A DNA stretch of 64,000 nucleotides from Sva-07 sp942492715 (lineage in GTDB: Bacteria; Actinomycetota; Acidimicrobiia; Acidimicrobiales; Ilumatobacteraceae), in NCBI GenBank assembly GCA_942492715.1, contig CALOFW010000018.1, positions 62,001 through 126,000 on the forward strand. Reading direction: 5' to 3'. A program made the position numbers and the translations under genes. Below the pieces are notes generated by a model. The model saw nothing but the letters and a program-made list of their open reading frames with translations. It made no database searches and had not been told where the DNA came from. Each line of letters begins with the position of its first letter. Positions within the stretch are counted from its first letter, which is position 1. Shown piece by piece: positions 53,159-60,481 of this stretch.

Positions 53159-53812
53159 ATGAGATCGGCACGAGTGGTCCCGATGATCGTGGCCGTGGCG
53201 CTGATGAGCCTGACGAGTTGCGACGATGACGACGGTACGTCGGACTCGACACAGGCGACCATCGAAGCGCCGGCGCCCACAACAACAGCGGAGCGGCCTG
53301 CCACGTCGGCTGAGGCGCAACTGGCGGGGTTCAGCTCTGAGCGTGACGATCTGTGCGAGTGGGTGACCGGAGACGAAGTTGCCGAGTTCGTGATCGCCGC
53401 AGGGTTCGCCGTGGAGCGACCCGCAACAGCCAGTGAACCCGCAACGGATGACGCCACCGGCTGGGATTGCGCGTGGACGTTCGCGTCCGGCGAAGAACTT
53501 CAACTTGGGGTCAGGGCTCGTCCAGGGCGCCTCGACGCGCTGCAAGCGCGAGACACGGTCGCCGAGTATGAGGGTCCCGGACAGATCATGGAGCCCGGCG
53601 CGACAGTGTCTGGGCATCCGGCGCTCAGCGACGGCGTCGTGGTCGAGAACACTGCGTTCGGCCGGTTCACCTTCCACACACCAGGGCGAGACGACGTACT
53701 GAATGTGATGTTCTTGACTGTTGGCGCCGAGGCCGCCGAGGCGGGGTACGAAGCAGCCCTGATGGCGATGTCAGACAGTGTTCTCGGGGACCTCGGCTGG
53801 GTACCGGCCTGA
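53159..53812 (+). CDS. Lipoprotein with a DLCxWVTGxE domain
   Basis: The 217-residue exported lipoprotein has the signal MIVAVALMSLTSC, an Ala/Thr/Glu tether, and one domain: DDLCEWVTGDEVAEFV, GWDCAWTFASGEEL, GHPALSDGVVVENTAFGRFTF and GDLGWVPA. Two cysteines (LCEW and DCAW) probably pair. The same motifs in the same order form the N-terminal domain of the lipoprotein at 54187-55902, so the two are paralogues. They resemble DUF3558-like exported domains, but that is only a guess. Confidence 0.75.
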   Translation: MRSARVVPMIVAVALMSLTSCDDDDGTSDSTQATIEAPAPTTTAERPATSAEAQLAGFSSERDDLCEWVTGDEVAEFVIAAGFAVERPATASEPATDDATGWDCAWTFASGEELQLGVRARPGRLDALQARDTVAEYEGPGQIMEPGATVSGHPALSDGVVVENTAFGRFTFHTPGRDDVLNVMFLTVGAEAAEAGYEAALMAMSDSVLGDLGWVPA

Positions 53813-54186
53813 GTCTCTGATGGTTGAGATCGTTGCCGTGGCCGGTGACATCGGGCGAGCCTGAAAGGCGTCCTGAAGATGTCCACGCTTGACCGAGAGC
53901 CTCGTGTTTCCACGAGCTCCCAGGCCAGACAATGGACGTAGAGGGACTCCCGTTGTTGAACGATCCTGCGAGCCGCCAAGTCGGCGCTCAGCAATCGCGA
54001 CGCGAGGGTGCGCTCGGCGGTCGGACCAGAGGCTTCAGACTCGAGAGGAGCTGCCACACCTGACACCGCCGCGGCCGGACAACGTCCATTGGCCCGGTGT
54101 CTCGGTCTGGCGTTCGTAGACGAAGGCCCCTACCGGTGACGGTGAGGCTCCCATAGCGTCGGTGCGGGAGCAGGAGGGAGCCAGCC
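53813..54186. other. Intergenic region with promoter of the second lipoprotein gene
   Basis: About 370 bases, no supported gene. GGAGCAGGAGGGAGCC at the right end is a strong ribosome site for ATG 54187. A minus-strand frame here runs into the lipoprotein gene and has no domain signal. Confidence 0.4.
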
Positions 54187-55902
54187 ATGAAGCAACGTCC
54201 TTTCGTCCTTCTCACAACGCTCGTCTTCGCGATGGCGGCCTGTAGCGGCAGCGACGACGCCACGACTGCGACAGACGACGAGACCACCGAGGTCGCGACA
54301 ACATCGCCGACGACGATCGGAACCACAACGGTGCCGGACACGACGGTGCCGGTGACCAGTGAGGCTGCGGAGGACGCTGCTGATGTGTTCTCCTTCGCTG
54401 ACGACGACCTGTGTGCGTGGGTGACCGGCGAGGAGATCACACGGTTGGTGTCAGCGGTGTATCCGTGGGATGGAACGGCGGCCGAGGGTGTCCCGGAGCC
54501 GCCGGCCAACTGTCTGTGGAGACTGTCGGGGGACGACGGGGACGGGTACCTCTCAGCCGGCGACGCAGGGCAATGGACCGACTTCTCCGGACAGCCCTAC
54601 GACGTCGCGGCCGCCGAGCCGATTGTGGAGTACAGCAGCGACGATCCAGGATTCATCGAGATCGGTACCGCTGTCACTGGGCATCCTGCACTGCGCGACG
54701 GGTGGGTCGTGAGGAACGCCGGATTCGGCCAATACGCCTTCTGGATGCCACCCGAGGAGAGGTACCTCGCGTTCTCGTTGGCGGTCCCCGGCGTGGACGT
54801 GAACGACCTCTTCGATGAGAACCGCTTCTTCGCCGTTGCCGATGAACTCCTCCAGCAACTCGGATGGGTCGCTACCACCAGCCCCGCTGTTGACGAGGTC
54901 GGAAAGATGAACGGCTGGAGCGGCACGCTGGACGGCGTGACCGCGGGCTCCGCGCCGCCGGCCGCGGCCTGCCCGGAGGGCACCGCCGTCGACTTCGACG
55001 AGCCCGTGCCGGTCCCCACGTTCCTGGAGCCGCAGGTCGGCCCGTTCAAGGCGGTCGCCGCGTTCGACACGGTCACGAACAGCGTGGTCGTGGTCCGTCG
55101 AGGCGCTGACAGCTCCGATGGCGCCGTCTCACGGTCGACCGTGGCCGGCCGCCTCGACGTGTGCAGCGGCGAGTGGTCGTCGATGAACGCCGACTTCGGC
55201 GCCGCCCCCGACGAGGGCCCGGCGTGGCTGGATGCGCTCGTGTACGACGTCGACTCCGACGCGCTCGTTGGATTCTCGACCAACGGGGTGCACGTCTACG
55301 ACCGCGCTGCCGACGAGTGGTCGATCCGACCGTACGACACCACCTTCTGGGTGATCAGCGCCGCCTACCATCCGGCCTCGGGCCGGATCGTCGTCATCAC
55401 CGGCGACTCGCTGGCTGCCTACGACGTCGACGAGGCCGAGTGGGAGTGGATCTTCCAGTCGGATTACGATCCCTTCGCCGGCGAGATCCTCGGGATCGAC
55501 GCAACGCTCGACAAGATCGTGATCGTCGAAGGCGTCGGGACCTCCCCTGGGGCTGGTTCGCGGAGCGACGTGACCCGGCTCGTCGACCCCGTCACCGGCG
55601 ACTACACCGACGTGCCGACGCCCGGGCGGCCGATCGCCAACATCTACAACGGCTTCGGACCCGAGGAGGCATTCGGGCAGATCGCCGGCACTGTGTTCGT
55701 GTCCGATCACGAGAATGACACGATCTGCGGGTTCAACGGCGAGACCCTGGCGTGGGATCTCTGTGTCGACAGCCCGCTCGTCGAGGGCACGCCGACCAGC
55801 AGCGGCTGGGCCGGTGAGTGGGCCATCGTCGGGGACCCGATCAACGACAGGCTGATCGCTATCCCACCAAGCGGCCCGATCCGCACGACGCCACTCCCGT
55901 GA
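54187..55902 (+). CDS. Two-domain lipoprotein: DLCxWVTGxE domain plus beta-propeller-like domain
   Basis: The 571-residue lipoprotein has the signal LTTLVFAMAAC and a Thr-rich tether to about residue 65. The first domain is paralogous to the protein at 53159 (DDLCAWVTGEEI, NCLWRLSG, GHPALRDGWVVRNAGFGQYAF, QLGWV). From about residue 260 a repeat-rich beta domain follows, with blades ending in W-x motifs (SGEWSSM, ADEWSIRPY, EAEWEWIF) and AAYHPASGRIVVITGDS-like strands, as in kelch or seven-bladed propellers. It is anchored outside the membrane and may bind a protein or glycan. Confidence 0.75.
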   Translation: MKQRPFVLLTTLVFAMAACSGSDDATTATDDETTEVATTSPTTIGTTTVPDTTVPVTSEAAEDAADVFSFADDDLCAWVTGEEITRLVSAVYPWDGTAAEGVPEPPANCLWRLSGDDGDGYLSAGDAGQWTDFSGQPYDVAAAEPIVEYSSDDPGFIEIGTAVTGHPALRDGWVVRNAGFGQYAFWMPPEERYLAFSLAVPGVDVNDLFDENRFFAVADELLQQLGWVATTSPAVDEVGKMNGWSGTLDGVTAGSAPPAAACPEGTAVDFDEPVPVPTFLEPQVGPFKAVAAFDTVTNSVVVVRRGADSSDGAVSRSTVAGRLDVCSGEWSSMNADFGAAPDEGPAWLDALVYDVDSDALVGFSTNGVHVYDRAADEWSIRPYDTTFWVISAAYHPASGRIVVITGDSLAAYDVDEAEWEWIFQSDYDPFAGEILGIDATLDKIVIVEGVGTSPGAGSRSDVTRLVDPVTGDYTDVPTPGRPIANIYNGFGPEEAFGQIAGTVFVSDHENDTICGFNGETLAWDLCVDSPLVEGTPTSSGWAGEWAIVGDPINDRLIAIPPSGPIRTTPLP

Positions 55903-56204
55903 CGGTCGCACGGCGGGACCGGACACGGCCGACGGCGAACGGCCCGCTCGTAATGGGCGAGGACCGACCCCACGACCCGGGGATGATGCAAGGACGTCAG
56001 ATCGCCGGTCCCACCGAAACTGTCCGGTTGGTGCTCCCCAACTGAGACGCCTGCGCCGACCCGCCACCTCACGCCGGATCGGGGCGCACATCGACCTTCA
56101 CCCGCAAGGCCCGGACCAATCCGGGAACCGGCATTGCGATCGCAGGCCGGTGGAGGTGAACCGCCCATAGCGGGAGCACCGAACCGACTTCCAATGTCTA
56201 TGGA
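55903..56204. other. Intergenic region without a supported gene
   Basis: About 300 bases between the lipoprotein gene and the integrase remnant. Short frames exist on both strands, but none has a start site, motif or partner that supports it. Confidence 0.35.
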
Positions 56205-56219
56205 TCACTCGGCTTCGGC

Positions 56220-56268
56220 CCTGACGTGACGCGGGATGATCCCGTCCGAGATGATCCCGTCCGAGTAC
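56220..56268. repeat. Dispersed repeat, left copy, with internal 15-base duplication
   Basis: ATGATCCCGTCCGAG occurs twice in tandem at 56237-56266. The stretch TGACGTGACGCGGGATGATCC and its flanks recur, with a few mismatches over about 33 bases and in the same orientation, at 59665-59698. The two copies flank the integrase remnant, MarR copy 3 and the serine hydrolase. Confidence 0.6.
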
Positions 56269-56289
56269 GACATGGGAGTCGAAGGTCGA

Positions 56290-56840
56290 TTCCTGATCGT
56301 CGGTTGGTGCGGGCGGTGGCGGGCTTCGATGCGACGTAACCATCGTGAGCGGAGATTGGCTTGGAGGACGTCGAACATGATCAGGTCGTTGTCCTCCCAT
56401 TCCGAGCCGGCGGCGAGGCGTTCCGCTGCCTGCTCCGCTCGGCGACGGGTGAGCGCTCGAACGGTGTCGTCGTCGAGTGGGATCACGCGTCGAGACCGTT
56501 CGTTCTTGGCGTTGCTCCACGCGGCGCCTTGCCGCTCGCAGCACGGTGCGACAGATCTGGATGCTGCGACGACCCAGCCGTCCGCCGGCAGCGAGACCGT
56601 CGATCCACGTCGCCACGTCCTCGCGATCGAGCCTCGACAACTGGATGGCTCCGAGACCGTTTTCGATGTGCGGGATCGCCCACTCGTACTGCTCGCGTGC
56701 CTTCACCATGATGTCGGTGCGACTGGCGACGTACCGGCGCACCAACCAACTCACGGTGCCCCGCTCGGTCGATCGATCCTCGGTCTTCACCGAGCGCGCC
56801 GCAGCGTTCGCCGACCGCTGCGGGCTATCACGCCTGGTCA
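56290..56840 (-). pseudogene. Degraded tyrosine recombinase (phage-type integrase)
   Basis: One frame gives the core-binding domain (TVSWLVRRYVASRTDI, YEWAIPHIENGLGAIQLSRL, DREDVATWIDGLAAGGRLG, RSIQICRTVLRAA). From about 56515 a second frame gives a piece of the catalytic domain (WSNAKNERSRRVIPLDDDTV, then RRRAEQAAERLAAGSEWED). The region between them, with the first catalytic Arg, and everything after it, with the H-x2-R and Tyr, are missing. A deletion and a frameshift have killed the gene. It lies next to a tRNA-Ala 3' fragment, its expected attachment site. Confidence 0.8.
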
Positions 56841-56847
56841 CACTGGG

Positions 56848-56889
56848 TGGAGACGATGGGAATCGAACCCACGACCCCCTGCTTGCAAA
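56848..56889 (-). other. 3' half of a tRNA-Ala gene: attachment-site scar
   Basis: The minus strand reads TTTGCAAGCAG (anticodon TGC and stem), then the T-arm GTGGGTTCGAATCCCAT and the acceptor end CGTCTCCA. No D-arm or 5' acceptor strand precedes it, so this is not a whole tRNA. Integrases that target tRNA 3' ends leave such half copies at one end of the element; the remnant integrase is seven bases away. Confidence 0.75.
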
Positions 56890-57074
56890 TCCGAAAAATG
56901 GCGATCTCAGCGAGTTTCGGCTCGTACCGGATCGTGTCGGACTATGCCATCTAGCAGGGGCGACGCGAGAACAGGCTGGCACCGGCCGGACAGGGCGACA
57001 CAGCCCGGTGCATCTCGGACTGATACATCTCTGATACATCGACGAGCTCCTGCCCGGTCGGGCAGATCGAGTCG

Positions 57075-57518
57075 TCAGTCCGCAGGTGCAGTGCCCTCGA
57101 TCTCGTCCATCAGGGAGACGATCTCCTTGACGGTTGTCGAGGCGTCCGGCAAGTGTGCGAGGAGCGCGGCCGTGGCCTGGCGCAGCAGCGTGCGTCCACG
57201 AGCGGTCAACTCCACCTGGACACCGCGGTGGTCGTTGTCGATCGCGCCGTAGGTCCGATGGATCAGGCCGGCTGCCTCCATCCGGTCGAGGAGCTTGGTC
57301 GTTCCGCCGGTCGTGAGGCCCACCACCTCAGCGATCGCTCCCGGGCGAGTGGGTCCGTCGAGATCGAGGAGGCACAACACCAGAACCGGAGCATTCGTGA
57401 CGAAGTCCGGTTGATTCGTGGCAGCAACCAGCGTTTTGGTCACCGCCGAACCGAAGCGTGCGAACTGCAGCAACAATCGTTCGGCGCTCTGGTGACGGGG
57501 TTCGGGTGGGAGATTCAT
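57075..57518 (-). CDS. MarR-family transcriptional regulator, copy 3
   Basis: The 147-residue protein is a close paralogue of the MarR at 7074-7508, with the same helix pattern (LLLQFARFGSAVTKTLVAATNQPDF, GAIAEVVGLTTGGTTKLLDRMEAAG, NDHRGVQVELTARG). Differences are spread through the protein and are mostly conservative. It stands downstream of the serine hydrolase on the same strand (29 bases after its stop), so it may share its transcript. The neighbours differ from those of copy 1, so only the regulator itself was shared or moved. Confidence 0.85.
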   Translation of the reverse strand: MNLPPEPRHQSAERLLLQFARFGSAVTKTLVAATNQPDFVTNAPVLVLCLLDLDGPTRPGAIAEVVGLTTGGTTKLLDRMEAAGLIHRTYGAIDNDHRGVQVELTARGRTLLRQATAALLAHLPDASTTVKEIVSLMDEIEGTAPAD

Positions 57519-57547
57519 TGCCGGTCGATCCGGTCGTTCGACGACGA

Positions 57548-59236
57548 TCAGCAGGATTCGATGGTGGCTTCGAGGGTGAAGTCCTCCACCGGTGCGCTGT
57601 CGTCGGGTGCGGCTCCGGAGCCGACGACGGTCACCTGACCGTCATCGACGGTGATGCTGCCGCTCCCCTCGAACTGGAGGCCGCCCGACACGACGATGTT
57701 GGCCTCGCCGCTGACGTCAGGGTCCAGGGAGAGGATGATCTGCGAGGTCTCACCCTGTGCGGCGAACTCGCTGGGATCGAGCGTGCAGGCGACGATGTCG
57801 GCATCGATGGTGACGTCACCGACGGACAGCGTCGCCGAGCCCGACGCCTCGCCGGCTTCGTCGCCGCTGGTGTCGTCGCCAGCCGACTCACCGTCGCCGT
57901 CGCCTGCCGACTGAGCAGCCAGCGCGGCCTCGATCTCATCGAAGCTCGGCACGTCGAGGCCGAGGTCGAACAGTTCGTTCCACAACACGACGAACGCCTG
58001 CGCTCCGGCAGTGGAGTTGATCATCACCGTGAACGTCGCACCGGTCTCCGGGTCGTAGAACGCGAGCGCTTCCCAGCCGATCGCCTGCCCGCTGTGCCCG
58101 TACCATCCGTCCACACCCTGCTGCAGGATCCCGAGCCCGTATTGCAGCTCGTCTCCCTCGATCGGAGCCAGCTCGAGGCGCTGCGTGCCCAGTTCGGTCG
58201 ACAGCAAGGTGTTGCCGGAGCCGGTCGACGCCCACAGGAAGAGGTCCTCGATCGTCGAGTAGGCGCCACCGCCCGCGCCACCCCACGAGATCGACCAGTC
58301 GGTGGTTTCGGTGCCTGCCTCGGCCTCGACCCCGATATCCGCCAGGGTGCTGACACCGGCAGGGTCGATGTAGCCGTGGGTGGACGGGTCGGGCATCTCG
58401 TTCTCGTCGGCGGGGAGCAACGCCGTGTCGGTGAGACCAGCGTCTTCCGCAACGCTCGCGATGCCCGCTTCGATCGTTTCACCGGTGATGGCTTCGTACA
58501 TCAAGCCGAGAATGATGAAGTTCGTCGTCGAGTAGCCCGGCGTGCCGATCGGCTCCACCTCGGACGCATCGAGCGCCGCTTCGATCAGCTCCTCGGGTGC
58601 CCAGACCTTCGTCGGGTCCTCGACGGCCTGCGCAGTGGCGGACCCCGCGACGTTCGCGTAGTCCGGCAGGCCGCTGGTCATCGACACCAGGTGTTCGACC
58701 GTGATGTCGGCCGTCTCGGGAAACTGCTCGGCGACGTCGGGGACGACATCGGCGACCGTGTCATCGAGGGACAGCTCGCCAGCGTCGACCAGCCGGAGGA
58801 CGGCAACAGCAGTGAAGGTCTTGGTGACCGAACCGATGCGGCTGTGGTGGTCGAGGGTCATCGGGTCGACGTCGACCTCAGCGTCGCCGATCGCCGTCGA
58901 CCAGAAGCCGAGCTCGGGGTGAGAGACAGCGATGATCGCCCCCGGTGTTCCCTCGGCGATCTGGAGGGTCAGTTCGGCCAGTTCCTGCCACTCGGCGGCG
59001 GTCGCATCGTCGACCGGTGTCATGTTCGGCGGCGTCGCGGTCCAGAACTCGGCGTCGGCAGGTGCCGTCGTGTCGGCCGACGTGTCGGGCGTCGCGGTGG
59101 TGGCAGCGGCGGCCGTGGTGTCGGTGCTGCTGTTGGAGTCATCGCTGCCGCAGGCGGTCGCGGCGAGCAGCGCGACGACGACCGGGAGTGCGGTCAGCGT
59201 GCGGCGCCGATTGATGAGGGGTCGTGAGAGGGTCAT
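57548..59236 (-). CDS. Beta-lactamase-fold serine hydrolase, lipoprotein (class C / EstB type)
   Basis: The 562-residue exported lipoprotein has a signal ending VALLAATAC. The serine-hydrolase domain has RIGSVTKTFTAVAVL (S-x2-K nucleophile site), GYSTTNFIILGL (Y-x-N-like site, here Y-S-T) and WYGHSGQAIGWEA (H-x-G in place of K-T-G). These are typical of EstB-type esterases and D-aminopeptidases, not of true beta-lactamases. From about residue 430 an acidic, Gly/Ser-rich linker leads to a beta-rich C-terminal domain that is not part of the family. ATG 59236 gives the signal peptide; the frame is open further upstream. Confidence 0.88.
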   Translation of the reverse strand: MTLSRPLINRRRTLTALPVVVALLAATACGSDDSNSSTDTTAAAATTATPDTSADTTAPADAEFWTATPPNMTPVDDATAAEWQELAELTLQIAEGTPGAIIAVSHPELGFWSTAIGDAEVDVDPMTLDHHSRIGSVTKTFTAVAVLRLVDAGELSLDDTVADVVPDVAEQFPETADITVEHLVSMTSGLPDYANVAGSATAQAVEDPTKVWAPEELIEAALDASEVEPIGTPGYSTTNFIILGLMYEAITGETIEAGIASVAEDAGLTDTALLPADENEMPDPSTHGYIDPAGVSTLADIGVEAEAGTETTDWSISWGGAGGGAYSTIEDLFLWASTGSGNTLLSTELGTQRLELAPIEGDELQYGLGILQQGVDGWYGHSGQAIGWEALAFYDPETGATFTVMINSTAGAQAFVVLWNELFDLGLDVPSFDEIEAALAAQSAGDGDGESAGDDTSGDEAGEASGSATLSVGDVTIDADIVACTLDPSEFAAQGETSQIILSLDPDVSGEANIVVSGGLQFEGSGSITVDDGQVTVVGSGAAPDDSAPVEDFTLEATIESC

Positions 59237-59277
59237 GTGCGGTGGTCCTTCGACGTCACTTCGTGGGGGGATGGTGT

Positions 59278-59297
59278 CCGCCCGCAACGGCGGGCGG
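59278..59297. other. Eight-base perfect hairpin upstream of the serine hydrolase
   Basis: CCGCCCGC, loop AACG, GCGGGCGG. It lies about 42 bases before the ATG at 59236 on the minus strand. It could end transcription from the remnant upstream or affect the leader of the hydrolase mRNA. Confidence 0.45.
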
Positions 59298-59429
59298 CAT
59301 ACGACGGCGCGGAGAGCGGCAACCGGGCCTCGGGTGACTGTATGCGTCAGTAACTTCTCTGTCAAACATCCTCGTGGCCCAGGCATGAGCACGATAGGTG
59401 ACGATTGGCATTCCGAGTGATCGTCGGAG

Positions 59430-59640
59430 GCGGCCGAGCCAGCGCCCGAGGCTGTCGTTGGCGCGCGCTTCGAAGCCGCCTGCACCCATACGTTGCGCCA
59501 CGGCCAGGGCGAGGCGGTAACGGTCCTCGACGTCGCTCGCCGGTGCTCCCCGATGCTCGAGCACGTAGCCGTGCAACCGATGGATCTCCGGCTCCGCCCA
59601 GCGTTCGACGGTGGCGTTCATCGACTCGAGGCTGGCGGAC
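59430..59640 (-). pseudogene. Fragment of a TPR-containing regulator or cyclase gene
   Basis: The minus strand reads WAEPEIHRLHGYVLEHRG, then YRLALAVAQRMGAGGFEARANDSLGRWL, the usual last TPR units of large LuxR- or adenylate-cyclase-like ATPases (W-x-E-P-E-L-x-R-L-x-G). No ATPase, HTH or further TPR sequence surrounds it, and the frame runs into unrelated sequence on both sides. It is a remnant. Confidence 0.55.
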
Positions 59641-59664
59641 ATCGTCGCCGCAGCCCCAGAGCGG

Positions 59665-59698
59665 CCCTTACGTGACACGAGATGATCCCGTCCGAGAC
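59665..59698. repeat. Dispersed repeat, right copy
   Basis: TTACGTGACACGAGATGATC and the following CCGTCCGAGA match the copy at 56220-56252 with a few mismatches and in the same orientation. On the minus strand both encode SDGII...HVRA in an open frame, but no protein context supports translation. Confidence 0.55.
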
Positions 59699-59763
59699 CT
59701 GCCCCAGAACGTTCGACCCTGTGGTGACCACAGGCATCCCAAGGCGCACCGTTCCGACCGCGT

Positions 59764-60081
59764 TCAGGAGTTGGTGAGTCGTTCGAAGCGTTGCCGCGCG
59801 CCTTGGCGGGTCATGCCGAGCTGCGCACCGATCACTCCCCACGAGGCGCCGTCTCGGTGTGCCCGCAGCGCTGCGGCCTCGATCCGGCTGTCAGCTTCTC
59901 GCCGCGCCGCGGAAGCGGCTCGAAGTTCTGCGAGCGCATCGGATCCTGTCACGACGTAGTCGTCTGCGGCGTCGAACTCGTCGATGGCATGGCGGATTTC
60001 GTCGTCGGAGATGCCGTGTTTGCGAGCGCTCGGCCGTATCTCCGCTGCGACAACAGTAGTTGTCGCAAGCTCGGCCGACAA
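59764..60081 (-). CDS. Hypothetical protein with C-terminal helix-turn-helix
   Basis: The 105-residue product has an N-terminal part RPSARKHGISDDEIRHAIDEFD, as in short toxin/antitoxin-like proteins, and a C-terminal part HRDGASWGVIGAQLGMTRQGARQRFERL that fits a helix-turn-helix of the sigma-region-4 type. It precedes the relaxase gene cluster in the other orientation of reading (same strand, downstream), so it may be a regulator carried by the mobile element. Function not known. Confidence 0.65.
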   Translation of the reverse strand: MSAELATTTVVAAEIRPSARKHGISDDEIRHAIDEFDAADDYVVTGSDALAELRAASAARREADSRIEAAALRAHRDGASWGVIGAQLGMTRQGARQRFERLTNS

Positions 60082-60115
60082 CCCACTCGGTCCGTGGGCC
60101 GGTTCCCGGCAGGCG

Positions 60116-60463
60116 TCAGGCGGAGCGCCGGGCAGGTGGGACGGTCAGACCGGCTGCTGGGACGACCAGCATGTCGGCGGCCGGTGGCGGCCATGCCGAC
60201 GCCGTGGTCCCGTGGGCTGCGGCCTGCGAGATCAGTGAGGCGAGTTCCTCGATGTCGGTGATGCGGACGGGGGTGGCGGCGACGCAGTGGTCGCCGTCCC
60301 AGTGGGAGAACACGATCAGTTCACGCGATGCGTGCCAGGTGACGCGGAGGAACTCGTCCGATCCGAGTGCTTGGGGCACCAGGACGCGGTGTCGCTCGTT
60401 GTTCCCCTTGATCCCCACGCGACCACATTCGTCGCTGGCGAACCCCTCGTCAACCTCGCGCAC
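60116..60463 (-). CDS. Hypothetical protein of the relaxase region
   Basis: The 115-residue frame contains NERHRVLVPQALGSDEFLRVTWHASRELIVFSHWDGD, with alternating hydrophobic residues that suggest a small beta-sheet domain, and a helical end DIEELASLISQAA. The Pro-rich tail may be disordered. GTG 60463 is the first start, with GTG near 60420 possible. It lies 18 bases after the relaxase stop on the same strand and 34 bases before the HTH protein, so the three may be one operon. Confidence 0.55.
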   Translation of the reverse strand: MREVDEGFASDECGRVGIKGNNERHRVLVPQALGSDEFLRVTWHASRELIVFSHWDGDHCVAATPVRITDIEELASLISQAAAHGTTASAWPPPAADMLVVPAAGLTVPPARRSA

Positions 60464-60481
60464 GACGTCTTCGTCCTCGGG

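Noticed and set aside
53500..54066. Minus-strand frame of 188 codons
   Set aside because: Most of it is antisense to the lipoprotein gene, and the rest has no recognisable domain or start site.
56848..56945. Complete tRNA gene
   Set aside because: Only anticodon arm, T-arm and acceptor 3' strand match; the 5' half does not fold as a tRNA.
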